Shown one piece after another: positions 35,124 through 42,200 of a stretch of 64,000 bases of DNA (position 1 is its first letter; the number at the start of each line of letters is the position of its first letter). The position numbers and the translations under genes are program-made. This DNA comes from an uncultured Ruminococcus sp. (GTDB lineage: Bacteria > Bacillota > Clostridia > Oscillospirales > CAG-272): positions 1 to 64,000 of the forward strand of contig CACZNC010000008.1 of NCBI GenBank assembly GCA_902782445.1, given 5' to 3'. The notes beneath the pieces are model-generated. The model worked only from the letters and a program-made list of their open reading frames with translations. It was not told the DNA's origin and searched no databases.

Positions 35124-35277
35124 ATAAGCCGAGAACAAATCAGGGGATTCTTCCGAAAACAGAGCTTTTTGCACTCGATTTCACGTATGCAACGCCCCGT
35201 TGACAAAAAGAAACGGTGTGATGGTGGTCAATAAACCGTGTTCGGTGTACCCTTACAGCCGAAAGGAGGCGTTGACG

Positions 35278-36534
35278 ATGACATTGGGACAACGCATACA
35301 GGCCCTGCGAAAACAGCGCGGCAGGTCGCAGGAAGCCCTCGGCGAAGTGCTGGGTGTCTCCCGGCAGGCCGTATCGAAATGGGAGGGCGACAACGGTATT
35401 CCCGAGCTGGATACCCTCGTTGCCATGAGCCGTCTGTTTGACGTAATGGTCGGCCGGCTTCTCGGCGTTGAAGATCCGGACGCAGGGAAAGGGGAAACCG
35501 CAAACGAAACCGACGGCACCGGAACCGATGACAACACAGAAGATCGGGTTGAAGCCGTTCTCCGCCGCTATGTTGAACAGACGGCGCAGAAGGACAGGCG
35601 CGTCCGCTCTGTCCGGCTGGGATGGATTTCCTTCGCGGCGATCGTTTTGACGGCGGTCTTCATCGTACTGTTTGTCACGCTCGGGTCCCTCCGGAAGTCG
35701 GTCAGACTTCTTCGGAGCGATCTTTCAAACCTTCAGGTCAATGTATCAGACAACCACAACAAACTTTCCGGACAGATCCGCAGCACGATCTATGATGTTC
35801 TGGCAGAGGAAGCGAATCTATTGAGCACCTATGAATGGAAGATCACAGACCTCGATCTTGACGATCAGACTGTAACCCTGTGTCTGGATGCTGTCATGAA
35901 AGAGTACAGGCCCGGATACCGGATGCAGTTCTGCGCAGACTGGCAAAAGCTCGATGAAACCGAAGGCAGAACAGCCGGTGACTGGACGGACGGTCCGGAC
36001 TTTCGATCCGAGATCACGATCCCTCTGAATCACAGGACTGTGATCAGCATCCGGGTCGAAGACGCGGACGGCAGCATCAGGGAACAGGTGGTGGATCCGC
36101 CCATTTATCAGCTCCACCCCGATTATTTCCGCCTGCGGGCCGAACATCTGACCGCTCCGTTTGACATGACGATTGTGAAAGGCTTCGGCGTCACATCATC
36201 CACAGCAAGGGGGGAACAGGCATATATCCTGATCACATCCGCCTTTCCCGATTTGATCCGGCCTGAAAAGGCTGAACTGACCGCGTCTGTGAACGGCGTC
36301 GAGGTCATGAATGAAATCATGACGGTCACCCCTTCTGAAAGAGAGAAGCGGATCTTTAACGCCTCCATTCAGGACACCTATTTCGACCTTACGCTCAAAA
36401 ACGGAGACAAACTGGAAATCGTGCTCGAGGTTACGGACAATCTCGGCCGTACGGAGCGGTTTACTTATTCCAACAGCGTAAAAGACGGGCGGCTCCAGCC
36501 CATGCCGGCCGAAAAACCGGCGATCATGCCATAA
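35278..36534 (+). CDS. Membrane-anchored XRE-family regulator with large extracytoplasmic domain
   Basis: The 418-residue protein starts with an XRE helix-turn-helix (residues 1-62: TLGQRIQALRKQRGRSQEAL, then LGVSRQAVSKWEGDNGIPEL). An acidic linker follows, then one membrane helix (about 113-136, WISFAAIVLTAVFIVLFVTL), a short coiled region and about 250 residues of extracytoplasmic beta-rich sequence. DNA-binding inside and sensing outside makes this a one-component transmembrane regulator. The outer domain contains LDLDDQTVTLCLDAVMKEY and is not a family I recognise. AAAGGAGG fixes the start at 35278. Its divergent neighbour is the sulfatase. Confidence 0.85.
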   Translation: MTLGQRIQALRKQRGRSQEALGEVLGVSRQAVSKWEGDNGIPELDTLVAMSRLFDVMVGRLLGVEDPDAGKGETANETDGTGTDDNTEDRVEAVLRRYVEQTAQKDRRVRSVRLGWISFAAIVLTAVFIVLFVTLGSLRKSVRLLRSDLSNLQVNVSDNHNKLSGQIRSTIYDVLAEEANLLSTYEWKITDLDLDDQTVTLCLDAVMKEYRPGYRMQFCADWQKLDETEGRTAGDWTDGPDFRSEITIPLNHRTVISIRVEDADGSIREQVVDPPIYQLHPDYFRLRAEHLTAPFDMTIVKGFGVTSSTARGEQAYILITSAFPDLIRPEKAELTASVNGVEVMNEIMTVTPSEREKRIFNASIQDTYFDLTLKNGDKLEIVLEVTDNLGRTERFTYSNSVKDGRLQPMPAEKPAIMP

Positions 36535-36536
36535 AT

Positions 36537-36578
36537 AATCCCGGAGAAAGGGTTTGCCGCCGCCCCCTCTCCGGGATT
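36537..36578. terminator. Bidirectional terminator between XRE regulator and solute-binding lipoprotein 3
   Basis: AATCCCGGAGA (36537-36547) and TCTCCGGGATT (36568-36578) are perfect 11-bp arms between two convergent stop codons. Flanks are A/T-rich on both sides. Confidence 0.8.
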
Positions 36579-36616
36579 CTTACTTTGCGTACAGTTTTCC
36601 GGATCAGACCGTTCTG

Positions 36617-38095
36617 TCAGCCGTTCTCCACAGCTTCGTACAGCTTTTTGTAGTGCTTATCCACGATCTTCGACACGCTCTTCCAATAGGAAGCCACGTC
36701 GGTGCCGCCGCTCTGCACCACCCTCACGATGGTCCAGGTGCACCCTTTCCAGTTGTCGAATATGTAGCCGAAATCGTAAACCACGCCGTCGAAGATGATA
36801 TCCAGCATCTCCGCGGACTCCTCGTCCCGGACGTATTTGGTTCCCAGCGCCACGTCGTAGTAAGCCGGGATCACGTACTTCCAGGTCTCCGCCGCCATGG
36901 CTTCCGTCACGATGCCCGTCCGCTCCAGATCCGGTGCCGTGATGGGAATGCACAGCATGCCGTTCCAGGCGTCCACGTGGGTGTGGTAACCGTCCTGCTC
37001 CTCGTCCCACATGGGATAGGGGATGACGCCCAGGTCGATTTCGGATTCCCGGAGTCCCGCAAGGTCCCCCACTCCGCCGCACTTGATCATGATGCGCCCC
37101 GCCGTGAATCCTCCCGTACCCAGAACCGCCTGATTGTTGTAGTCGGTGAAAAGGGTCTGGCTGTCGTTGTAGACCAGATCGTGCATCTTCTCCACCAGGG
37201 ACACCATCTTGTCGGTGAACACGTTGGGCTCCGGCATTCCCTCCTCGTTCAGGATCACGGACTGGATCCCGGAGGCGTACATGAAGTTCAGGGTGTTGTT
37301 GTCGTTGTTGAAGGAGATGCCGTACTGATCGTTCTCCGTCATCTTCCCGTCGCCGTCCAGATCCGCCACCACCTGCCGCGTCATGGAGGTCATGCGGTCG
37401 AAGGTCCACTTTCCCTCCCGCACCGTGGCGTAGATGTCGTCAAATCCGTAGTTGCGGATGTAGTCCTTATTGATGAACATACAGAAGGGCGTGGGCATGG
37501 TGATGTAGCCCGCCATGTAGAACTGGGTGCCCTTGATGCTGATGGTCTCGTTGATGGACTGGTTCCACCAGGGCTTTTCCGGGTTGATATAGGGTACGTC
37601 CTTCCAGTCCCGGATGCAGTGCCCCGTGATGAAGCCGGGACCGCTGGTGATCTGATGGGGGACGGCCAGATCGTAGGCATTGTCCCCGGCTGTGACGGAG
37701 CGCTTCAGTTCGGCGTCCAGTTCGTTGATGCCCGGGGAGGCTACGGAGATCACGTCGACGTTGAACCGGTCCGCCAGCTTCACGCCCCGCTCGTATATGG
37801 CGTCAACCACCACGTCCCCGTTCATCTCCTCCGCCTGATAGGTATTCGGAGAATAGGTCAGGATCGAGAATTCGTACCCGTCGAAATCCCGCTCCGGCAG
37901 ATCGTCGGAAACCGCTCCCCGGACGTCCTCCGGCTCGGCGGCCTCAGGTTCCGCGGATGCCTCGGGGGTGACGGACTGGATCGCGGACGCCGTCTCCTCC
38001 TGTGAAGTCCCTTCGCTGCATCCCGCCGCTCCGCATCCTGTCAGGACTGCCGCCAGCAGGATGCACAGATTCCTTTTTATACCGGTAGTCTTCAT
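36617..38095 (-). CDS. Extracellular solute-binding lipoprotein, orphan (intact paralogue 3)
   Basis: A 492-residue lipoprotein: signal MKTTGIKRNLCILLAAVLTG with lipobox LTGC, Glu/Pro linker, then QAEEMNGDVVVDAIYERGVK, VREGKWTFDRMTSMTRQVV, the DLDGDGKMTENDQYG loop and DLGVIPYPMWDEEQDGYHT. The layout matches paralogues 1 and 2. The coding sequence is unusually rich in C-ending codons even for this window (for example runs of TCC, CCG and GTC), suggesting a high-expression or separately acquired copy. The start at 38095 follows AAAGGGG; the longer frame reaching 38197 has no ribosome site. Confidence 0.87.
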   Translation of the reverse strand: MKTTGIKRNLCILLAAVLTGCGAAGCSEGTSQEETASAIQSVTPEASAEPEAAEPEDVRGAVSDDLPERDFDGYEFSILTYSPNTYQAEEMNGDVVVDAIYERGVKLADRFNVDVISVASPGINELDAELKRSVTAGDNAYDLAVPHQITSGPGFITGHCIRDWKDVPYINPEKPWWNQSINETISIKGTQFYMAGYITMPTPFCMFINKDYIRNYGFDDIYATVREGKWTFDRMTSMTRQVVADLDGDGKMTENDQYGISFNNDNNTLNFMYASGIQSVILNEEGMPEPNVFTDKMVSLVEKMHDLVYNDSQTLFTDYNNQAVLGTGGFTAGRIMIKCGGVGDLAGLRESEIDLGVIPYPMWDEEQDGYHTHVDAWNGMLCIPITAPDLERTGIVTEAMAAETWKYVIPAYYDVALGTKYVRDEESAEMLDIIFDGVVYDFGYIFDNWKGCTWTIVRVVQSGGTDVASYWKSVSKIVDKHYKKLYEAVENG

Positions 38096-38239
38096 CTGAT
38101 CCCCTTTCCGCGGGTCTTCCCGCCTATATAATTCTGTTGAAACTCTGCTTATTCCCTCTGTGTTCGTCCCGCTTTCCGCCGCAGCCGATCGGCGCATGGA
38201 CCCATCGGTTTCCCGCCGGTATATTTCTTACCCGAACTC

Positions 38240-38269
38240 ATTATATCACTCCCCCGCCCTTCCAGTCAA
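38240..38269 (-). promoter_or_regulatory. Promoter of solute-binding lipoprotein 3, part of a repeated module
   Basis: Minus strand TTGACT (38264-38269), 18 nt, TATAAT (38240-38245). Near-identical to the promoter at 32021-32050. Confidence 0.82.
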
Positions 38270-38291
38270 TAGGCGGAGGTGCTTCGTCTTG

Positions 38292-38317
38292 AAAAAAGCC
38301 GCTCCCGAGGGAACAAT
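38292..38317 (-). terminator. Degraded copy of the shared terminator, with no gene left to terminate
   Basis: AAAAAAGCCGCTCCCG (plus strand) matches the terminators at 32073 and 54004 with the same 21-nt distance to the promoter. The other arm has decayed (GGGAACAATG instead of GGAACGAC). No leftward gene ends here, which points to loss of the upstream gene. Confidence 0.5.
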
Positions 38318-38495
38318 GTTCTCTCTGCTCTGATATGCGGCGGTGCGTCTTCCGGATCCCCTGCCGCAGAGTCATTTATGGGAAGTTCTGCTTCCTGCCT
38401 TCGTTTCCTTCTCTCCGGAAGCGAGACAAAAGCTCTGCATCTTTTCATCCAATTCGGAAAATTCCCCTCTTCCCTATTGACAAACGGAAGGCAGA

Positions 38496-38585
38496 ATGGT
38501 CATCATGGGGAACATCGATCCCGCTGGCGTTCTGCTCAACAGAATGCCGGACAAAGATGCCGGGCAAGGCGTGCAAGGATTCCTC
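38496..38585 (+). pseudogene. Possible short relic of a URO-D-superfamily gene
   Basis: About 30 codons read MVIMGNIDPAGVLLNRMPDK and on to GFLR. GNIDP followed by a leucine-rich turn and a P at the next helix is the C-terminal signature of the URO-D/MtaA superfamily. No larger open frame surrounds it. It lies in the gene-free interval 38096-38700, just upstream of a terminator. Evidence is one short motif, so this is tentative. Confidence 0.35.
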
Positions 38586-38615
38586 CGTTGTCAACTGATC
38601 CTCCTCCGGAAATGC

Positions 38616-38646
38616 AAAAGGCGGCCGTCCGAACCGCCTTTTTGTT
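38616..38646 (+). terminator. Strong hairpin terminator in the relic interval
   Basis: AAAGGCGG pairs with CCGCCTTT, followed by TTTTTG. It could end the relic above and, on the minus strand, the CPBP gene. Confidence 0.75.
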
Positions 38647-38700
38647 CTTGCTTTCACGAAACGGTCAATACCTGCCGACACGTCCGCGCCGCATGGCTAA

Positions 38701-39465
38701 TCATGATCTCCATTGGTCGGAAGCAGATTCCGTCTGCCTGTCGACCCGATTGTTTGCCGGCGTCTCAACTTGTTTCGCCAGATAGATGCAGTACGCCGCG
38801 GATATGACAATGAACACGACGTGCAGGATGATATTCATAAGCTGAGACCCTTCGTCGGACGCGAATACGGAGGTTGCGTCGATGAAGCTGTGCGCCAGGA
38901 TCCCCGGCAAAAGGCTCCCGCTCTTGTAAAACGCCAAGGTAAAGACAAAGCCGACTGCAACCGCGAAGACCACCTGACCGAGCGTCTCAGTCAAATTCTG
39001 TCCGGTGAACAGATTCAGAATATGTCCGAGCCCGAAGGTGACGGAAGAGACGATGACTGCCGTTTTGACGCTGCCGTCCTTCAGCATCGCCTTGAACAGG
39101 AACCCCCGGAAAAGCAGTTCCTCCGCAAACCCGACCAGGGTCATGGAGACGGCGGCATAGATCAGGCCCGGCACCGGATAATCCGGCCCGAATCCGCTGA
39201 AAAGATTCAGACAGGAGATCATCCACAGGGGGATGAACCACAGCATGGCTCCGCTGTTCTTTGCCCATCCGGCAAGACCGTACTTCTCCATGAGGCCGTT
39301 TCCCTTCACGAACAGAAAGATCGCCGCGGAGAACACGATCAGGCCCAGCATCTGCCAGAGCGAATCGAGTCCGAAAGTGCTTCTCAGGGTTCCCATGCCC
39401 GCGGTGTAGATCACGATCCACAGGATCGCAAATGTGATCTCGCTTTTTTCATACAGTTTCTTCAT
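38701..39465 (-). CDS. CPBP-family intramembrane metalloprotease (Abi/CAAX-like)
   Basis: A 254-residue protein with about seven membrane helices. The CPBP motifs are present: AEELLFRGFLFKAM (Glu-Glu and Arg), FGLGHILNLFTG (His) and AHSFIDATS. Family members cleave prenylated or peptide substrates in the membrane, and some give immunity to bacteriocins. GGAGGAGC precedes the ATG. It overlaps the upstream TetR gene by 17 bp and is translationally coupled to it, so the regulator controls its own operon and this protease. Confidence 0.85.
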   Translation of the reverse strand: MKKLYEKSEITFAILWIVIYTAGMGTLRSTFGLDSLWQMLGLIVFSAAIFLFVKGNGLMEKYGLAGWAKNSGAMLWFIPLWMISCLNLFSGFGPDYPVPGLIYAAVSMTLVGFAEELLFRGFLFKAMLKDGSVKTAVIVSSVTFGLGHILNLFTGQNLTETLGQVVFAVAVGFVFTLAFYKSGSLLPGILAHSFIDATSVFASDEGSQLMNIILHVVFIVISAAYCIYLAKQVETPANNRVDRQTESASDQWRS

Positions 39466-40036
39466 GCTGCTCCTCCTTCTGCGCGGCCGCGAGACAAGCG
39501 CCGTTCCATGTCCGTTCCAGGTGTTCTGCGACCAGTTTTTCATCATATTCCAGGCCGTTGTTGGCAATGATGCTGGCATATCCGTGCGCAAAAAGCGCAA
39601 CTGTCAGGAATACCTCCCTGGTTTTTTCCATGCTCAATCCGGCGCCTTCCTGCATGGCGGCAAGAACCGGGATCAGTTCTTCCGAATCGATCATCTCCAA
39701 AAGACTGTTCTCCTCCGCATATCCGGACTGAAACAAAAAGCGGAACAGCTGAGGTTCCTCCACAGCAAAGCGGATATAATTCAAGCCGATCCCGAGGACC
39801 GGATCCTGTCCCGGAGGAATCGTCATCAGATACTCCGAATGCATTTGATCGGCCAGTGCATAAGCGGCCCTTTTCATGGCTTCAACGGTCGAAAAATGAT
39901 ACATGACCGGCTGCGTGGAACAGTGCAGCTGCTCGGAGACCCGTCTTGCATTGACGCTCTCATAGCCGCTCTGTCTTGCAACTTCAACGGCCGCTTGAAC
40001 GATCATGTCTTTCGTGATCCTTGTCCTGGGCGGCAT
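39449..40036 (-). CDS. TetR-family transcriptional regulator
   Basis: The 195-residue protein has the TetR helix-turn-helix at residues 5-50 (ITKDMIVQAAVEVARQSGYE, then VNARRVSEQLHCSTQPVMYH) and a ligand-binding C-terminal domain resembling TetR_C_33-type regulators. AAGGGGGG precedes the ATG. A perfect inverted repeat overlaps its own transcription start (40062-40077), so it is probably autoregulated. It is the first gene of the TetR-CPBP operon. Confidence 0.88.
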   Translation of the reverse strand: MPPRTRITKDMIVQAAVEVARQSGYESVNARRVSEQLHCSTQPVMYHFSTVEAMKRAAYALADQMHSEYLMTIPPGQDPVLGIGLNYIRFAVEEPQLFRFLFQSGYAEENSLLEMIDSEELIPVLAAMQEGAGLSMEKTREVFLTVALFAHGYASIIANNGLEYDEKLVAEHLERTWNGACLAAAQKEEQHEETV

Positions 40037-40061
40037 GGATGCTGTCCCCCCTTTTATAACC

Positions 40062-40077
40062 ATCGTTATGTAACGAT
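40062..40077. promoter_or_regulatory. Likely TetR operator
   Basis: ATCGTTA-TG-TAACGAT is a perfect 7-bp inverted repeat placed directly downstream of the -10 box, over the expected transcription start. Confidence 0.75.
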
Positions 40078-40078
40078 C

Positions 40079-40107
40079 ATTATACATACTTTTCTGAGTT
40101 TTGTCAA
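40079..40107 (-). promoter_or_regulatory. Promoter of the TetR-CPBP operon
   Basis: Minus strand TTGACA (40102-40107), 17 nt, TATAAT (40079-40084). Confidence 0.85.
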
Positions 40108-40334
40108 TACAGAATACGAAAAAAACCCGGAAATTTCCGAGTGCAACAGAGCGGAGGAACTCTTGTCCCTTCCCGTTCATGAGGCTATTTTATCTTGGCC
40201 GAGGCTTTGTAGTTGTGAAGGCCTGTACCCCCAGCCGGGATGCGGCAAATACGGCATCTGTTCGCCTTGCCGAAAGGCCTGGCGAAGATGGGATCATTGG
40301 ATAATAGTCAGGCATCCCCCCGGGAATGATTTTC

Positions 40335-40363
40335 TTGACAGACCCCGGCCTTTCCATTATAAT
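40335..40363 (+). promoter_or_regulatory. Consensus promoter in front of a truncated gene start
   Basis: TTGACA (40335-40340), 17 nt, TATAAT (40358-40363). The next ATG (40396) has a GGGAGG site but its frame closes after 36 codons. The intact gene at 40834 may now rely on this promoter. Confidence 0.8.
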
Positions 40364-40395
40364 GAAAGAAGGACCGACAGCCCCCGGGAGGCCGC

Positions 40396-40506
40396 ATGAA
40401 GACGATCCCACTGAACAATCTGATACTAATTCCACTCAAAACCATTGCAATGGTTTTGAGTGATCCTGAAAGTCAGAATGACTTTCAGGGCATTCTAAAT
40501 CTATGA
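40396..40506 (+). pseudogene. Gene start (possibly aldo/keto reductase) cut off by a palindrome cluster
   Basis: A good ribosome site and ATG begin MKTIPLNN, identical in style to the first residues of AKR5-type aldo/keto reductases (MKTIxLNNGxxIP). Homology stops after eight codons, exactly where the palindromic block begins (about 40419), and the frame ends at a TGA inside the third palindrome. No later part of a reductase was found in the gene-free interval up to 40833. The family assignment rests on eight residues and is tentative; the truncation of a once-expressed gene is better supported. Confidence 0.4.
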
Positions 40507-40515
40507 TTTAGAATG
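40432..40515. repeat. Cluster of three perfect palindromes (REP/BIME-like)
   Basis: Three hairpins follow each other with one-base gaps. The first has 16-bp arms and no loop (40432-40463, centre CCATTG/CAATGG). The second has 11-bp arms with a GAA loop (40465-40489). The third has 11-bp arms with a TAT loop (40491-40515). The block is preceded by GATACTAATTCC and is far more AT-rich than its surroundings. It encodes nothing and interrupts the gene start at 40396. Terminator use is unlikely because no T-tract follows. Confidence 0.85.
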
Positions 40516-40833
40516 GAGAACGGATGGCGGAAGTGAAAAGGGTTCACGATGCCTGGCGGAACGGGACGCCGAACAGGCCGCCGGTTACCGTGCAGCTTCT
40601 CGGAGCATATCCTCCGGATCGGGCAGCCTGCGAATGATCCGGCAGAAGGTGCGAAATGAAGTTTCCTTTTCATGTGGAACTGCGGCCGATTCGGGGATTT
40701 CGGACGTTTTGGAGACGCGGATACGGACGGGCTCGCTGTCTGGAACCGCTCTGGTCCTCACATGAACCAGCAGACAGACGTCTCGGGCATAAAACAACTG
40801 CTCTGACACAGAAAACACGAGGTACAAAATATC

Positions 40834-41931
40834 ATGAAAATAGGCTTTATCGGCAACGGCTGGAGAACAGAAGGGTACTGGCGCATCGTCCATGAAGTGC
40901 CGGAAGAATTTGAAATCTCCGGCGTCCTCTTCCGAAACCCGGACAAAGCTGCAGCCTTCGGGAAAACCCACCCCGGGCTGGCATTCACCGAACTCGACGC
41001 TTTTCTGGGACAGGACCACGACATGGTGTTCATCCTTCTCCCCCGGCACATCGTCCTGCCCTATATCGAAGCTGTGCTCAAAGCCGGATTTCCTCTTCTC
41101 GTCGAAACGCCACCCGCGAACGGACCGGACGAGCTGAACGCGGTCTGGGAGCTCCAGAAGAAATACGGCGCGAAGATCCAGGTGGCGGAGCAATACTTCC
41201 TTCAGCCATATCACCGGGCGGTGAAAGCACTCGCGGACCGGGGCGTGTTCGGCGAAATCAGCAACCTGCGGATCTCTATGGCGCACGACTATCACGGCAT
41301 CAGCGTGATGCGGCGTCTGCTTGGAACGGAGGGACTTCCCTGCTCCATTACGGGGCAGAGGTTCGAATTTCCCGTACTCTGGCACTGCGGAAGGGAAGGA
41401 CTCGCCGAAGGTTCGGAAAAAATAGTGAGAGACGGCAGAAAAGTCGCGTCCTTCGTGTTTGAGAACGGAAAGGTCGGGTTCTTCGATTTTGCCGGGGAGC
41501 AGTATTTCAACTATTTCCGCAGCCGGCACCTGAACGTACAGGGCACGCACGGAGAACTCAACGACTACAATGTCGCATACTGGAACGGCAGAATGCCCGT
41601 ATCCGCCCGGCTGGAACGTCAGGATACGGGGAAGGACTCCAATCTGGAGGGATATTTCCACCGGGGGATCACCTGGAACGGTGAATATGTGTATGAAAAT
41701 CCTTTCGCAAAGTATCCGAAGGCCCGGCTGACCGACGACGAGATCGCAATGGGATCGCTGCTCCTCGGCATGAAGCGGATGATCGCCGGAGGAGAGGAGA
41801 TCTATCCCCTTCGGGAGGCGCTGGAGGATACCTACCTCTATCTCATGATGGACGAAGCCATCCGCACCGGGACAGCCGTGAAAACAACGCCGCAAGCGTG
41901 GAATGATACTGATCTCAATCCAAAAAGCTGA
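40834..41931 (+). CDS. Gfo/Idh/MocA-family oxidoreductase
   Basis: A 365-residue dehydrogenase with Rossmann start MKIGFIGNGWRTEGYW (GxGxR form), a second strand near 65 (DMVFILLPRHI) and VETPPANGPDEL at about 90 replacing the usual EKP motif, so the canonical lysine is missing. AEQYFLQPYHRAVKAL and SRHLNVQGTHGELNDYN mark the substrate domain. Loss of the EKP lysine suggests altered or non-redox chemistry. GAGG lies 9 nt before the ATG. It follows the palindrome-disrupted region and has no nearer promoter than 40335-40363. Confidence 0.82.
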   Translation: MKIGFIGNGWRTEGYWRIVHEVPEEFEISGVLFRNPDKAAAFGKTHPGLAFTELDAFLGQDHDMVFILLPRHIVLPYIEAVLKAGFPLLVETPPANGPDELNAVWELQKKYGAKIQVAEQYFLQPYHRAVKALADRGVFGEISNLRISMAHDYHGISVMRRLLGTEGLPCSITGQRFEFPVLWHCGREGLAEGSEKIVRDGRKVASFVFENGKVGFFDFAGEQYFNYFRSRHLNVQGTHGELNDYNVAYWNGRMPVSARLERQDTGKDSNLEGYFHRGITWNGEYVYENPFAKYPKARLTDDEIAMGSLLLGMKRMIAGGEEIYPLREALEDTYLYLMMDEAIRTGTAVKTTPQAWNDTDLNPKS

Positions 41932-42130
41932 GTTCAATCCGCTCTCTGCAAGGGATGTTCGAAACGATCTCGTCAGTCGGAGCCGCTGCAGTCCCGCGCA
42001 AACAATCTGCATCATCGGCAAGAGAGCGGAAAACTTCATCCCGGAACCCCACTGAACGAAGGTATTTCCAGATTTGTTCAATGGGGTTCCTTATGATTCC
42101 CTGGAACGGTCGGAAAGGCAACATGTGTTT
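41915..42130 (-). pseudogene. C-terminal relic of an IS630-family transposase
   Basis: The minus-strand frame reads FRPFQGIIRNPIEQIWKYLR, then SVGFRDEVFRSLADDADCLR, and ends FLD. NPIE..W..LR followed by F.SL is the catalytic-Glu region of IS630 DDE transposases (normally PPYSPELNPIE). The conserved PPYSP is degraded and everything upstream is missing, so it is inactive. It overlaps the last codons of the Gfo/Idh gene tail-to-tail and sits just after the palindrome-rich region, marking this as a site of past insertions. Confidence 0.75.
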
Positions 42131-42200
42131 CAATCCGCCGGGACCCGGAAAAACGCTTCGCTGATCATACCAAGGCGGACAGGACGCGGACGCTTCCGAC

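Larger units (their letters stand above)
34957..35277. other. Divergent promoter interval between sulfatase and XRE regulator
   Basis: Two consensus promoters point away from each other (35018-35046 minus, 35095-35123 plus), separated by about 50 bp. The rightward leader of about 150 nt contains no gene I can support. Confidence 0.6.

Noticed and set aside
42043..42090. 15-bp inverted repeat (GGAACCCCA...TGGGGTTCC) as a terminal repeat or terminator
   Set aside because: Both arms lie within conserved codons of the IS630 relic (NPIEQ and RSVGF), so coding constraint explains them, and no T-tract follows.
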